NCBI GenBank assembly: GCA_001045525.1
Contig: LDWW01000036.1
Coordinates: 1-32,427 of the forward strand
Direction of reading: 5' to 3'
DNA length: 32,427 bases
Origin: Chitinispirillum alkaliphilum
Lineage (GTDB): Bacteria > Fibrobacterota > Chitinivibrionia > Chitinivibrionales > Chitinispirillaceae
Part shown: positions 7,458-14,697 of the stretch, in pieces
Position numbering within the stretch: position 1 is the stretch's first letter
Layout of the letters: each line of letters starts with the position of its first letter
The notes under the pieces: model-generated
Databases searched by the model: none
The model's input: only the letters and a program-made list of their open reading frames with translations
Told to the model about the DNA's origin: nothing
Translations under genes and position numbers: made by a program

Positions 7458-8915
7458 ATGAATGATAATTCACCTGTAGATGTGCTTCTGACCTATCCAT
7501 CAGACGGACCACGTATTTTTTCCCCTATGATGCCTATCGGGCTGGTAAGTATTGGTACTGTTCTGAAAAAAGCAGGGTACAGGGTAAAAATCATCGATTT
7601 TAACTTTTACGGAAATGATTTCAGAAAAGAACTTGAACTTCTGAAACCCCGCATAATCGGAATTGGGGGTACAACTCCTTCCAGGTCCGGAAGTTTTCTG
7701 ACAGCCCGCATTGCAAAAGAGGTTCTTCCCGATGTGAATGTTGTATACGGGGGAATCAATGCAACTTTTACATCTGCAGAAACTTTGAAATCTGTGACTG
7801 AGATTGATTATATATTAAAAGGGGAGGGAGAGTTTTCTTTTCTTGAGTTTTGCAATGTAATTACCGGTAAATCAGACAAAACGGTTGAGCAGATACCGGG
7901 ATTGTGTTGGAGAACACCCCAGGGGGTAGTTGAGAATAAGGCAGAGCGTATTTGTGATCTTTCTGCCATACCTGTTGCTGACAGGGAATTACTGGGGGAT
8001 AACTACAGACTTGAAATGGAGTTCATCGGTGGTGAGGGGGATTTTTTGATGACCTCCAGAGGCTGCCCTGCTGCGTGTAATTTCTGTTCAGCTGCAAGAA
8101 TGTTCCCTGGGGGAGTCAGAACGAGACCTGTTGATTCTGTAATGGAGGAGGTCGATTACCTGCTGGGCAGAAAGAAGCTGACAGGGTTAAAAATTTTCGA
8201 CAGCACATTTACCGCCAATAAAGAACACGTACATGATTTCTGCAAAAGTGTAAAGGAGTATAAAATACCCTGGGAGTGTGAAATACGGGCAGATACAGTT
8301 GATAAAGATCTATTGCAACTGATGAAGGAGAGCGGGTGCTACTATATAAATATCGGGATGGAAACATCAGATATGAAGCATCTTAAGCACATCTCCAAAG
8401 GTATAAGTCCAGAGCAGGTTTTAAACGTACTTGAGACATGTAAAGATCTTGATATCCGTTCAAAAGTGTTTTTTACCTTCGGTCATATGGGGCAGACATT
8501 CAGTGAGTGTCTTAAAGATATCAGGTTTATTCAGAATAACAGGGCGAGAATAGATTTTTTTGCTGTGACAGTAGGGATGAGAATTTTTCCGGGTACAAGG
8601 CTTGAACGGGAGTGGCGTAAATGTGAACTGAATGATAAAAAATTTTCCTGGACACGGTCTGCAAAGTCATTTAAAAATCTGATGATCATGGAGCCAGGTG
8701 ATATTCCGGTGTTGTATCAGAAACAACTTGGCCCCTTAAAGCTCTCCGCCATTCTTTTAATTTTGATTTTCAGGCGGCTGGTGTGTACTGAAAAATTTCT
8801 TTTAAGAATGGCACTTCTCAACCTCATCGGCTTTTTTAAATTCTTACAACTTCAGTTTCGGTATACTTCCCATCGTCTTAGCCGGCTATCAGGGAGGCTG
8901 AGACACAACTTATGA
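7458..8915 (+). CDS. B12-binding-domain radical SAM protein
   Basis: This protein of 485 residues has an N-terminal cobalamin-binding-type domain (about 7-140; VDVLLTYPSDGPR, PIGLVSIGTVLKKAGY, YGGINATF). A radical SAM domain follows, with the iron-sulfur motif CPAACNFC (C203, C207, C210) and the usual GMETSD region near residue 317. The C-terminus (about 415-485) has an unusual basic and hydrophobic tail that could touch the membrane. Family members perform methylations, rearrangements or ring modifications, for example on hopanoids, tetrapyrroles or natural products; which one applies is not visible. The gene stands alone, without obvious pathway partners. The start has a weak ribosome binding site. 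Confidence 0.88.
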   Translation: MNDNSPVDVLLTYPSDGPRIFSPMMPIGLVSIGTVLKKAGYRVKIIDFNFYGNDFRKELELLKPRIIGIGGTTPSRSGSFLTARIAKEVLPDVNVVYGGINATFTSAETLKSVTEIDYILKGEGEFSFLEFCNVITGKSDKTVEQIPGLCWRTPQGVVENKAERICDLSAIPVADRELLGDNYRLEMEFIGGEGDFLMTSRGCPAACNFCSAARMFPGGVRTRPVDSVMEEVDYLLGRKKLTGLKIFDSTFTANKEHVHDFCKSVKEYKIPWECEIRADTVDKDLLQLMKESGCYYINIGMETSDMKHLKHISKGISPEQVLNVLETCKDLDIRSKVFFTFGHMGQTFSECLKDIRFIQNNRARIDFFAVTVGMRIFPGTRLEREWRKCELNDKKFSWTRSAKSFKNLMIMEPGDIPVLYQKQLGPLKLSAILLILIFRRLVCTEKFLLRMALLNLIGFFKFLQLQFRYTSHRLSRLSGRLRHNL

Positions 8916-8939
8916 GCCATCCCGGGGCTATGTTTTTTT
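8915..8939 (+). terminator. Possible weak intrinsic terminator
   Basis: A short stem AGCC...GGCT directly at the radical SAM stop codon is followed by seven T residues. The stem is only about four pairs, so the call is tentative. Confidence 0.3.
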
Positions 8940-9024
8940 AATACCAATTCGGATCTTACAAATATCATTTTTATTAAAACAGAAAAAAACTTTTTCATAA
9001 TATAATATTATCAGGGGAGTTTTC

Positions 9025-9804
9025 ATGGAGTGGCGTCTTTTTTTCAGCACCTTTGCTTTAATCTTTCTTGCTGAGCTGGGGGATAAGACCCAGCTTGCCT
9101 CAATGGCTGCATCTGCAGGAACAAAATCACCCTGGTCAGTGTTTGCCGGGGCTGCAAGTGCGCTTGTTGTTTCTACTCTTGTAGCAGTGCTTGTGGGCTC
9201 ATTTCTTCAGAGAGTAGCTCCTAAACATCTAATTCAGGGCGTAGCAGCGGTCCTGTTCTTAATTTTTGGAATCATCTTGCTTCTGAGTGCTTTCGATTCA
9301 TATAAGAGTGAGAAGAGTGTAACTGGAAAACCTGATGGCTTGCTTTCCAGAACTGCGTTTAAAGCAGCAGAAATGTTTGAAAGAGAGTCGGCACAAGATT
9401 ACATGGCCCTTGCAGAAGCAGCCCAAAGTCCTCGGTTGCGTGAACTTCTCATACATCTTGCACAAGAAGAACAGCAGCACCTTTCTCATCTCCACAATTT
9501 ATCCCAAAAGCACAACCGCATCACAATCTCAGTTTCCCCTTCTGAGAATAGTATACCGCCTGTTCAAACGGACAAAACAGAAAATGACGGGACTTCAGAA
9601 CACGTTCTTGAGCAGGCAATTGAGCATGAAAAAGCAACTGCTCAGTTTTACAGAGCTTTGGCTAAGAGCTCTGTGATTACAGAACTACGCAGTGCCTTTA
9701 TCCTCCTTGCGGCTGAAGAGGAGGGGCATCTGGCTCATTTACTGGAGTTCAGAGATACAGGGAAGACAGATCTGCAGATGGAACATGAGTTTGAATTGGG
9801 TTAA
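9025..9804 (+). CDS. Half-size GDT1/UPF0016 membrane domain fused to a ferritin-like domain
   Basis: This 259-residue protein joins two parts. Residues 1-92 are one repeat of the UPF0016/GDT1 cation-transporter family: three membrane helices with the signature ELGDKTQ (E17-Q23) in the first. Full-length members have two such repeats and move Mn2+ or Ca2+. Residues 110-245 form a rubrerythrin/ferritin-like four-helix bundle with paired ligands: a Glu-rich helix at 112-131 (E121), EEQQH (E149, H152), EHEKATAQFY (E202) and EEEGH (E232, H235). The linker at 161-192 is polar. The design recalls membrane-bound ferritin/VIT fusions such as MbfA, which export iron, but with a different transporter. 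GGGGAG precedes the ATG by six bases. A DtxR/MntR-type repressor follows. A Mn or Fe exporter role is inferred. Confidence 0.85.
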   Translation: MEWRLFFSTFALIFLAELGDKTQLASMAASAGTKSPWSVFAGAASALVVSTLVAVLVGSFLQRVAPKHLIQGVAAVLFLIFGIILLLSAFDSYKSEKSVTGKPDGLLSRTAFKAAEMFERESAQDYMALAEAAQSPRLRELLIHLAQEEQQHLSHLHNLSQKHNRITISVSPSENSIPPVQTDKTENDGTSEHVLEQAIEHEKATAQFYRALAKSSVITELRSAFILLAAEEEGHLAHLLEFRDTGKTDLQMEHEFELG

Positions 9805-9999
9805 GTGATCGGTTATATTGAACTGGCGGACACATCCTTTGCAGCAGCTGCGAATCGACTGTGTTATTGGCGAAGCATTAAAGGCCAGAAAGTAACTCCA
9901 AATTCTTCAATCAATGCCAGCTGTATATATTTCTTTAATGACCTGTGCAAAACCTTTCTAATACATAGAACATAATGGGAGAAGGAATACAAGTTTTTT

Positions 10000-10028
10000 T
10001 TGCACCTAGTTTATCTAATATTTATATT
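10000..10028 (+). promoter_or_regulatory. Predicted sigma-70 promoter of the DtxR/MntR-family gene
   Basis: TTGCAC at 10000-10005 and TATATT at 10023-10028 are separated by exactly 17 bases. Transcription should start near 10035, inside the operator that follows. Confidence 0.65.
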
Positions 10029-10029
10029 G

Positions 10030-10052
10030 TTAGATATGTCTAATTGGATTAG
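10030..10052 (+). promoter_or_regulatory. Predicted metalloregulator operator TTAG-N6-CTAA-N5-TTAG
   Basis: TTAGATATGTCTAA is a perfect inverted repeat (TTAGA/TCTAA) and is followed after five bases by another TTAG, which also makes CTAAT-TGG-ATTAG. The element sits two bases after the -10 box and touches the Shine-Dalgarno AGGAGG, an ideal place for autorepression. The same three-part pattern with the same spacings occurs at 28104-28126 before the ZIP gene. DtxR-family sites are commonly inverted repeats with TTAG/CTAA-type half-sites. Confidence 0.65.
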
Positions 10053-10060
10053 GAGGGTAT

Positions 10061-10567
10061 GTGGTATCCATAACAAGTACTATGGAAGATTATCTCGAAG
10101 TTATACTCAATATTGTTACACAGAATGGTGTTGCCCGTTCTATGGAAATTGCTGAAAAACTCAATGTAAAACGTCCCACCGTTACAGTTGCACTTCGCTC
10201 TCTTGCAGAAAAGGGAATGGTGAATTATTCACCCGGTTCATATGTTACACTCACCGAGACAGGGAAAGAAATCGCCAGGCATATAGAGAAAAGACATAAT
10301 GCCCTAAAAGACTTTTTCATCAATGTGTTGAACGTACCTGAAACAGAAGCTGATGAAGTGGCGTGCAAAATGGAACATGGAATGGGTGTTGAGGTATGCA
10401 AGAAACTCAATTCGTTTCTAAGGGTACTCGAAAAGAACAAGGCATTGGCAGATGAGTTGAAAAAGAGTGTTTTAAAAGAAAATGCAAATCATGAATGTGT
10501 GGAAAGTCAAAAGGACAGTTGTCATAATTTTCAAAGCGGTGAGAAAAATGATAAGATCACGACCTGA
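10061..10567 (+). CDS. DtxR/MntR-family metal-dependent repressor
   Basis: A metal-activated repressor of 168 residues with an N-terminal winged helix (about 5-70; RSMEIAEKLNVKRPTVTVALRSL is the recognition region) and a dimerisation/metal domain (75-130). Visible metal ligands are D10 and E13 in MEDYLE, H79 in EKRHN, and C102, E105 and H106 in CKMEH. D10 is the MntR-type residue, while Cys at 102 matches DtxR/IdeR, so Mn versus Fe preference is open. There is no SH3-like third domain. The tail (140-168) has two Cys and two His. The start is GTG with AGGAGG four bases upstream, giving the usual MEDYLE position. It probably represses itself and the ZIP gene. Confidence 0.9.
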   Translation: MVSITSTMEDYLEVILNIVTQNGVARSMEIAEKLNVKRPTVTVALRSLAEKGMVNYSPGSYVTLTETGKEIARHIEKRHNALKDFFINVLNVPETEADEVACKMEHGMGVEVCKKLNSFLRVLEKNKALADELKKSVLKENANHECVESQKDSCHNFQSGEKNDKITT

Positions 10568-10750
10568 ACCCTCCGCCGCTCAGAAAAACTGCCAAAATGA
10601 GCTTACGTTAATGTGTGATATTTTCATCAGTTAAGTTAATTTTTCCTGAGTTTATCTTGCTTCAATGCCGATAGTTTTTTAAATAGAAATGCAGTATTTG
10701 TAATTACTGGAATAGAAAGATTAAGACACTTAAACCTTTTAGGGTGTACC

Positions 10751-11578
10751 ATGGGAATTAAACAAGTAATGGTTTGTTGTTGGATTCTTCTGAGCTCAGG
10801 ATATCTGTTTATCTCAACAGCACAGGATACACAGGAAGTGCGTTCTGAAATAGATCAGTACAGATCAAAGATCGAAGAAATACGCAAAAAAATCGATCAC
10901 ACAAATCAAAAAGCGCACCAGGACAGTGTTGCGTTTGCACAGTATGTGACAGATCATGAAGAGAGGGCCAGGCGGTTATCAAGTGAAACGGATTCTCTGA
11001 GTGCCCTTATCAAACGTCTAAACTCTACAAGAGATTCTCTTGAAGCGCGGGTTGCAGCATCAGATGTGCAAACAGGTAATTACAGGGCCCAGTCCAGGAA
11101 TCTGCTTAGGGCTATTGGTTCCAACTGCAAAGAGCTTATCGATTCACTTGGACATTTAAGCATGTTCAATGCAGACAACCTGGTGAGCGCACTGAAATTT
11201 CTCGAGGGTGAGATCAGTGCAGGAAGTGTGGGTGCAGTAGAGGCTCTGGAGAGATATTGGCAAATTGTAACCCAGATCGAGAACGCATCCCAGCGCATAG
11301 AAACCTGGAGTGGCCCTGCTCCGGTACCTTCAGTGCAGGGGGATTTTACCTGGCTAAGGATAGGGTTTGTGTGGGTTGGTTGTGTAAGTAATGACGGGAA
11401 TACGGGATATATGTGGCAAAATGACACAGAAGAATGGGTGCAGATCGAAAGTTTGGTACAATTATCAAGCATCAGCAAAGCAGCCCGGCTTACATCCGGA
11501 ATGGCTGCACCCGAACTGGTCTCAATTCCTTTTAACCATCTGATAAGAATTGCAGGAGAACAGGAGGAGGCACAATGA
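10751..11578 (+). CDS. DUF3450-type periplasmic coiled-coil protein of the TonB2 module
   Basis: First gene of a six-gene operon. The 275-residue product has a signal peptide (1-24), then long coiled-coil helices (about 25-185) and a small beta-rich C-terminal part (200-262) with LRIGFVWVGCVSNDG and EEWVQIESL. This matches DUF3450-type proteins that accompany TtpC/ExbB2/ExbD2/TonB2 systems in proteobacteria. Their exact role is not known; a periplasmic scaffold or TonB partner is likely. The C-terminal part resembles residues 200-266 of the next protein, pointing to shared ancestry. It overlaps the next gene by ATGA, showing translational coupling. An upstream promoter is not obvious. Confidence 0.75.
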   Translation: MGIKQVMVCCWILLSSGYLFISTAQDTQEVRSEIDQYRSKIEEIRKKIDHTNQKAHQDSVAFAQYVTDHEERARRLSSETDSLSALIKRLNSTRDSLEARVAASDVQTGNYRAQSRNLLRAIGSNCKELIDSLGHLSMFNADNLVSALKFLEGEISAGSVGAVEALERYWQIVTQIENASQRIETWSGPAPVPSVQGDFTWLRIGFVWVGCVSNDGNTGYMWQNDTEEWVQIESLVQLSSISKAARLTSGMAAPELVSIPFNHLIRIAGEQEEAQ

Positions 11579-13041
11579 GACTAAAGATATTATTGCTGCT
11601 GTTTTTTTGTGCCCAGATAAGTTTTGCCTCCCGTCATAACCGGGCTGAACAGGAAGAGTTACTTCAGACTCTTCAGGAGCTCAGAAACACCTATAATGCA
11701 GAACAGAACCGGTTACAGAGGGTTACCGATGACCGCTGGTCGCAGCGTCAGCGGCAGGTGGATCAAAAAACAGCATACCAACAGTCTGCAGACAGAACGC
11801 TTAATGAAATTGAACGGCTCTATTCAGAAATTGCCCGTGCCCGTGAGGAGATTCTCATGCATGAGAGCAGGGCGTCTGCTGTTGTATCTCAACTGGAACG
11901 GGAGAGGGACAGTTATACAGCAATTGGCCGCACAATTCAGTCGATAATAGAGAGGCAAGAGGATGCAATAAGGTCGGGTTTTGTAATTGGTCAGCAGCAA
12001 AGATCCCATGATCTTCAGAGTATTGCCTTATCCGAGGGGCGCAGGGCTGCACAGGTACTCAGACGCCTTAACTTGCTCAACACATATGTAAACGATCGTC
12101 TTCGGGACCAGTCTGCCATAGAACTTCGTAAAGAGACAGTTGCTTTGCCGGACAACACACTCGATGAGGTTACAGCTTTAAGGTTTGGAAATGTGTTTGC
12201 AGTGGCTGTCAATGATACGGGGGCCACTTATTATCTTGGTTACACCGCTCAGCGGGCTTCTCAGCCTTTTGAATGGGTAAAGCTGAGCGATGAGGCCGCA
12301 TCCCGAAATATTATTCAACATATGCCCCGGTGGTTAAACCAGGGACGTGTTGAGGGTAATGTGTATCTGGATGTCATGCAGAACCGTCATTCCGGAGAAC
12401 TGCTTGGAGTCGAGAGGAAAGGGTTTATACAGGCTGCAAAAGATTTTTTCCTTGCTGGTGGAATTATAATGATTCCCCTGGGGCTTATTTGCCTGTGGGC
12501 TCTTTTACTTCTTGTAAATCGTATGGTGGTATATTCGCTTACTCACTCCAGGGATGATAAATTTATTGATGAAGCGATTGTGTTTCTCAATCAGAAAAAG
12601 ATGGATGAAGCTCACAATCTTGCAGAAAATAGCAAAGGAGTGCTTGCAAGAATCCTTAACACATGTCTTCATCATTCTAAGTGGAAACGTCCTGTAGCGG
12701 AAAAAGCGGTAAAGGAACTTTTGCTCGACGAAGTACCTGCTCTTGACAAGCATCTTGATACGCTGGCAGTGCTTGCTGCTGCGGCTCCTCTTTTGGGACT
12801 TTTGGGGACGGTGACCGGAATGATTAGCATGTTCGAGTCGATCACAACTTTTGGTACAGGGGATCCTCAGCTTTTGGCTGGAGGAATCTCAGAAGCGCTG
12901 GTTACCACAAAAGCCGGATTGGCAATAGCTATTCCGATACTGCTTATACACAACTTTCTGCGTAACCGTAAAAATCATATACAGTCCGAAATGGAGGTAT
13001 ACGCGATGCGTATACTCAACAGACTCTGGCCTGAGGAGTAG
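11575..13041 (+). CDS. TtpC-like long ExbB: periplasmic coiled coil plus MotA/TolQ/ExbB channel domain
   Basis: This protein of 488 residues begins with a signal peptide (1-18, ending FAS). It has a long periplasmic coiled-coil region (20-190), a small beta-containing segment (200-266; ALRFGNVFAVAVNDTG, FEWVKLSDE) and a first membrane helix (291-317). A MotA/TolQ/ExbB proton-channel domain ends the protein, with the signature LAAAAPLLGLLGTVTGMI and a TKAGLAIAIPILLIHNF helix. In Vibrio TonB2 systems the equivalent TtpC is needed in addition to ExbB2 to energise TonB2. The ExbB-type domain is normal in length. It is the second gene of the operon, ATGA-coupled to the first gene and 10 bases ahead of the short ExbB. 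Confidence 0.88.
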   Translation: MRLKILLLLFFCAQISFASRHNRAEQEELLQTLQELRNTYNAEQNRLQRVTDDRWSQRQRQVDQKTAYQQSADRTLNEIERLYSEIARAREEILMHESRASAVVSQLERERDSYTAIGRTIQSIIERQEDAIRSGFVIGQQQRSHDLQSIALSEGRRAAQVLRRLNLLNTYVNDRLRDQSAIELRKETVALPDNTLDEVTALRFGNVFAVAVNDTGATYYLGYTAQRASQPFEWVKLSDEAASRNIIQHMPRWLNQGRVEGNVYLDVMQNRHSGELLGVERKGFIQAAKDFFLAGGIIMIPLGLICLWALLLLVNRMVVYSLTHSRDDKFIDEAIVFLNQKKMDEAHNLAENSKGVLARILNTCLHHSKWKRPVAEKAVKELLLDEVPALDKHLDTLAVLAAAAPLLGLLGTVTGMISMFESITTFGTGDPQLLAGGISEALVTTKAGLAIAIPILLIHNFLRNRKNHIQSEMEVYAMRILNRLWPEE

Positions 13042-13051
13042 AACAAGGTAT

Positions 13052-13636
13052 ATGCTCTACTATATTTATGATTATTATGCATCAAACGGAGGAATTGTAA
13101 ACGGAGCCATTTTTCTGGTTGCTGTGTTGACACTTTATACAGGGCTAAGAAAACTTCTGCAGTACCACGCTTACAGGAGTATAAAAAAGGGATATTCTGA
13201 CACACCCGGCGTAATTAAAACAATGGCGTCAGTGGATATATGGTTCAGTGCCCATGAAGGCAGCTCTGTTTTGAACTATCGAAACATTTTCCGGGAACGG
13301 CTTATAGAAGTGTCATCACAGCTCGATGAAGGACTTAATACCATGGCTGCACTGATTCAGGCCGCACCGCTTCTGGGGTTGTTTGGAACTGTAATGGGGA
13401 TGATACGGACCTTTACACTTATAACATCCTTTGGTACTGCCAATCCTGTGGTGTTAACTGAAGGAATCACGATCTCTCTTCTCACAACTCAGGCTGGGCT
13501 TCTTGTCGCATTTCCATCTATGCTTTTCCATAACTATGTTGTGGGAAGGAAAAACGCACTTGTTCAGGAGATAATTGCTCATAGTGAGGCTGTTATCTCG
13601 GGCATGTCAACGGAGAAAAGTAAAGATGAATTATGA
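13052..13636 (+). CDS. exbB: ExbB-family proton-channel subunit (short, ExbB2-type)
   Basis: An inner-membrane protein of 194 residues of the MotA/TolQ/ExbB family. It has three membrane helices (about 15-32, 100-127 and 145-167) with the signature LIQAAPLLGLFGTVMGMI and a TTQAGLLVAFPSMLFHNY helix. With ExbD it forms the proton-driven motor that powers TonB. It lacks the periplasmic extension seen in the preceding TtpC-like protein, so the operon encodes two different ExbB-type subunits, as in TonB2 systems. The start follows AAGG, and the end overlaps exbD by 11 bases. Confidence 0.92.
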   Translation: MLYYIYDYYASNGGIVNGAIFLVAVLTLYTGLRKLLQYHAYRSIKKGYSDTPGVIKTMASVDIWFSAHEGSSVLNYRNIFRERLIEVSSQLDEGLNTMAALIQAAPLLGLFGTVMGMIRTFTLITSFGTANPVVLTEGITISLLTTQAGLLVAFPSMLFHNYVVGRKNALVQEIIAHSEAVISGMSTEKSKDEL

Positions 13637-14039
13637 TGAATATGGACTGATCGGTAAAAAGTCAGCTAATGCAGAGGTAAATATCGGACCTCTTCTGGAT
13701 ATGGTTTTCATACTGCTTATATTTTTTGTGGTAACCACCAATTTCAACCGTGAGACCGGTGTCGATGTCACCAAACCAAGTGCCCAGAATGCGGTGACAC
13801 TGGGAGAAAAAACAATACTTGTGGGCGTTTCCCGTGAGGGGACAATTCATGTCCATGGGAGGCAGGTTACACCAGAAGCGCTTTTGAGTATTCTTAGCAG
13901 AGAAGTCACTCAGCGTCCCGATGTTTCGGTCGTTATAGTGGGTGATGTAGGTTCAACACTGGGAAGAACAGTTGAGATTATGGACATCTCTGCAAGAGCC
14001 GGGATCTCACAGGTCTCGGTATCTGCAGATAAAAATTAG
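13626..14039 (+). CDS. exbD: ExbD-family motor subunit
   Basis: This 137-residue protein has one N-terminal membrane helix (about 19-38) with the functional Asp in PLLDMVFILLIFF. A periplasmic ExbD/TolR domain follows, with TLGEKTILVGVSREG, RPDVSVVIVGD and an ending ISQVSVSADKN. The Asp carries protons through the ExbB-ExbD channel. I start the gene at ATG 13626, where the protein reads MNYDEYG, because GGAGA lies upstream. A longer reading from 13575 would overlap exbB by 62 bases and add a basic stretch that ExbD proteins lack. Confidence 0.92.
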   Translation: MNYDEYGLIGKKSANAEVNIGPLLDMVFILLIFFVVTTNFNRETGVDVTKPSAQNAVTLGEKTILVGVSREGTIHVHGRQVTPEALLSILSREVTQRPDVSVVIVGDVGSTLGRTVEIMDISARAGISQVSVSADKN

Positions 14040-14052
14040 AGAATGGTTGTGC

Positions 14053-14697
14053 ATGGTTCTTAAGAATTATTTAAAAATTCAGGGTATTAAGATTACCTGC
14101 ATGGCAGTTGCACTAAGTGCTTCATTTTTGCTGTTTTCTGTACTGCCCTTTACACGTACACTAATCGACATAGATTCTGAACGCAAAGCAGATGCTCCGC
14201 GCAGTGTCCCGGTTGTAATGCAGCGCATTGTGGAGCAGCGGGAGCTGAGCGATCAGCCCATGCGTCAGGTAAGGGAGATGCAAAATCCGGCAAGTAATGT
14301 CAGGAGCAGCAGAAACCTCGGTTTTTCAATGCGTTTTACTCCTGATCTCGGTGTGGGGGGCTCAGGGGGAGGAGTTGGTTTTGGCCATGAGGATCTGGGG
14401 AGTGTTGTGTTTGATGAAGGAGATGTGGATGAACATCCGCGTCCTGTGTCAAGACCTGCCATTGTCTATCCAAGGCGCGCCAAAGATCTGGGTATAGAAG
14501 GTACGGTATCGGTTATAATGGTTGTAGACAGAGAGGGAAGGGTGAAGGATGTCACTGTGGAATCTTCTCCCCACATTTTGTTAACCAGAGCAGTCGAGCA
14601 GTCAGTCCGGCGATGGAGATTTGAACCCGCTCGTTATCAGGGTGTACCGGTGCAGGTAAGGACAAGGCAGGAATTATCGTTCAGGTTAGATCAATGA
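14053..14697 (+). CDS. tonB: TonB-family energy transducer
   Basis: A TonB protein of 214 residues with one N-terminal membrane anchor (about 14-35). The periplasmic linker (40-130) is charged and Gly-rich (GVGGSGGGVGFG), without the Pro-Lys/Pro-Glu repeats of classical TonB. The C-terminal TonB domain (about 134-214) has the expected motifs: AIVYPRRAKDLGIEGTVSV, then DVTVESSP, and RRWRFEPARYQG. It links the ExbB/ExbD motor to the TonB box of outer-membrane receptors. The start at ATG 14053 gives a normal short cytoplasmic N-terminus; the ribosome binding site is weak, so coupling to exbD 13 bases upstream is likely. The stop overlaps the TPR gene by ATGA. Confidence 0.9.
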   Translation: MVLKNYLKIQGIKITCMAVALSASFLLFSVLPFTRTLIDIDSERKADAPRSVPVVMQRIVEQRELSDQPMRQVREMQNPASNVRSSRNLGFSMRFTPDLGVGGSGGGVGFGHEDLGSVVFDEGDVDEHPRPVSRPAIVYPRRAKDLGIEGTVSVIMVVDREGRVKDVTVESSPHILLTRAVEQSVRRWRFEPARYQGVPVQVRTRQELSFRLDQ

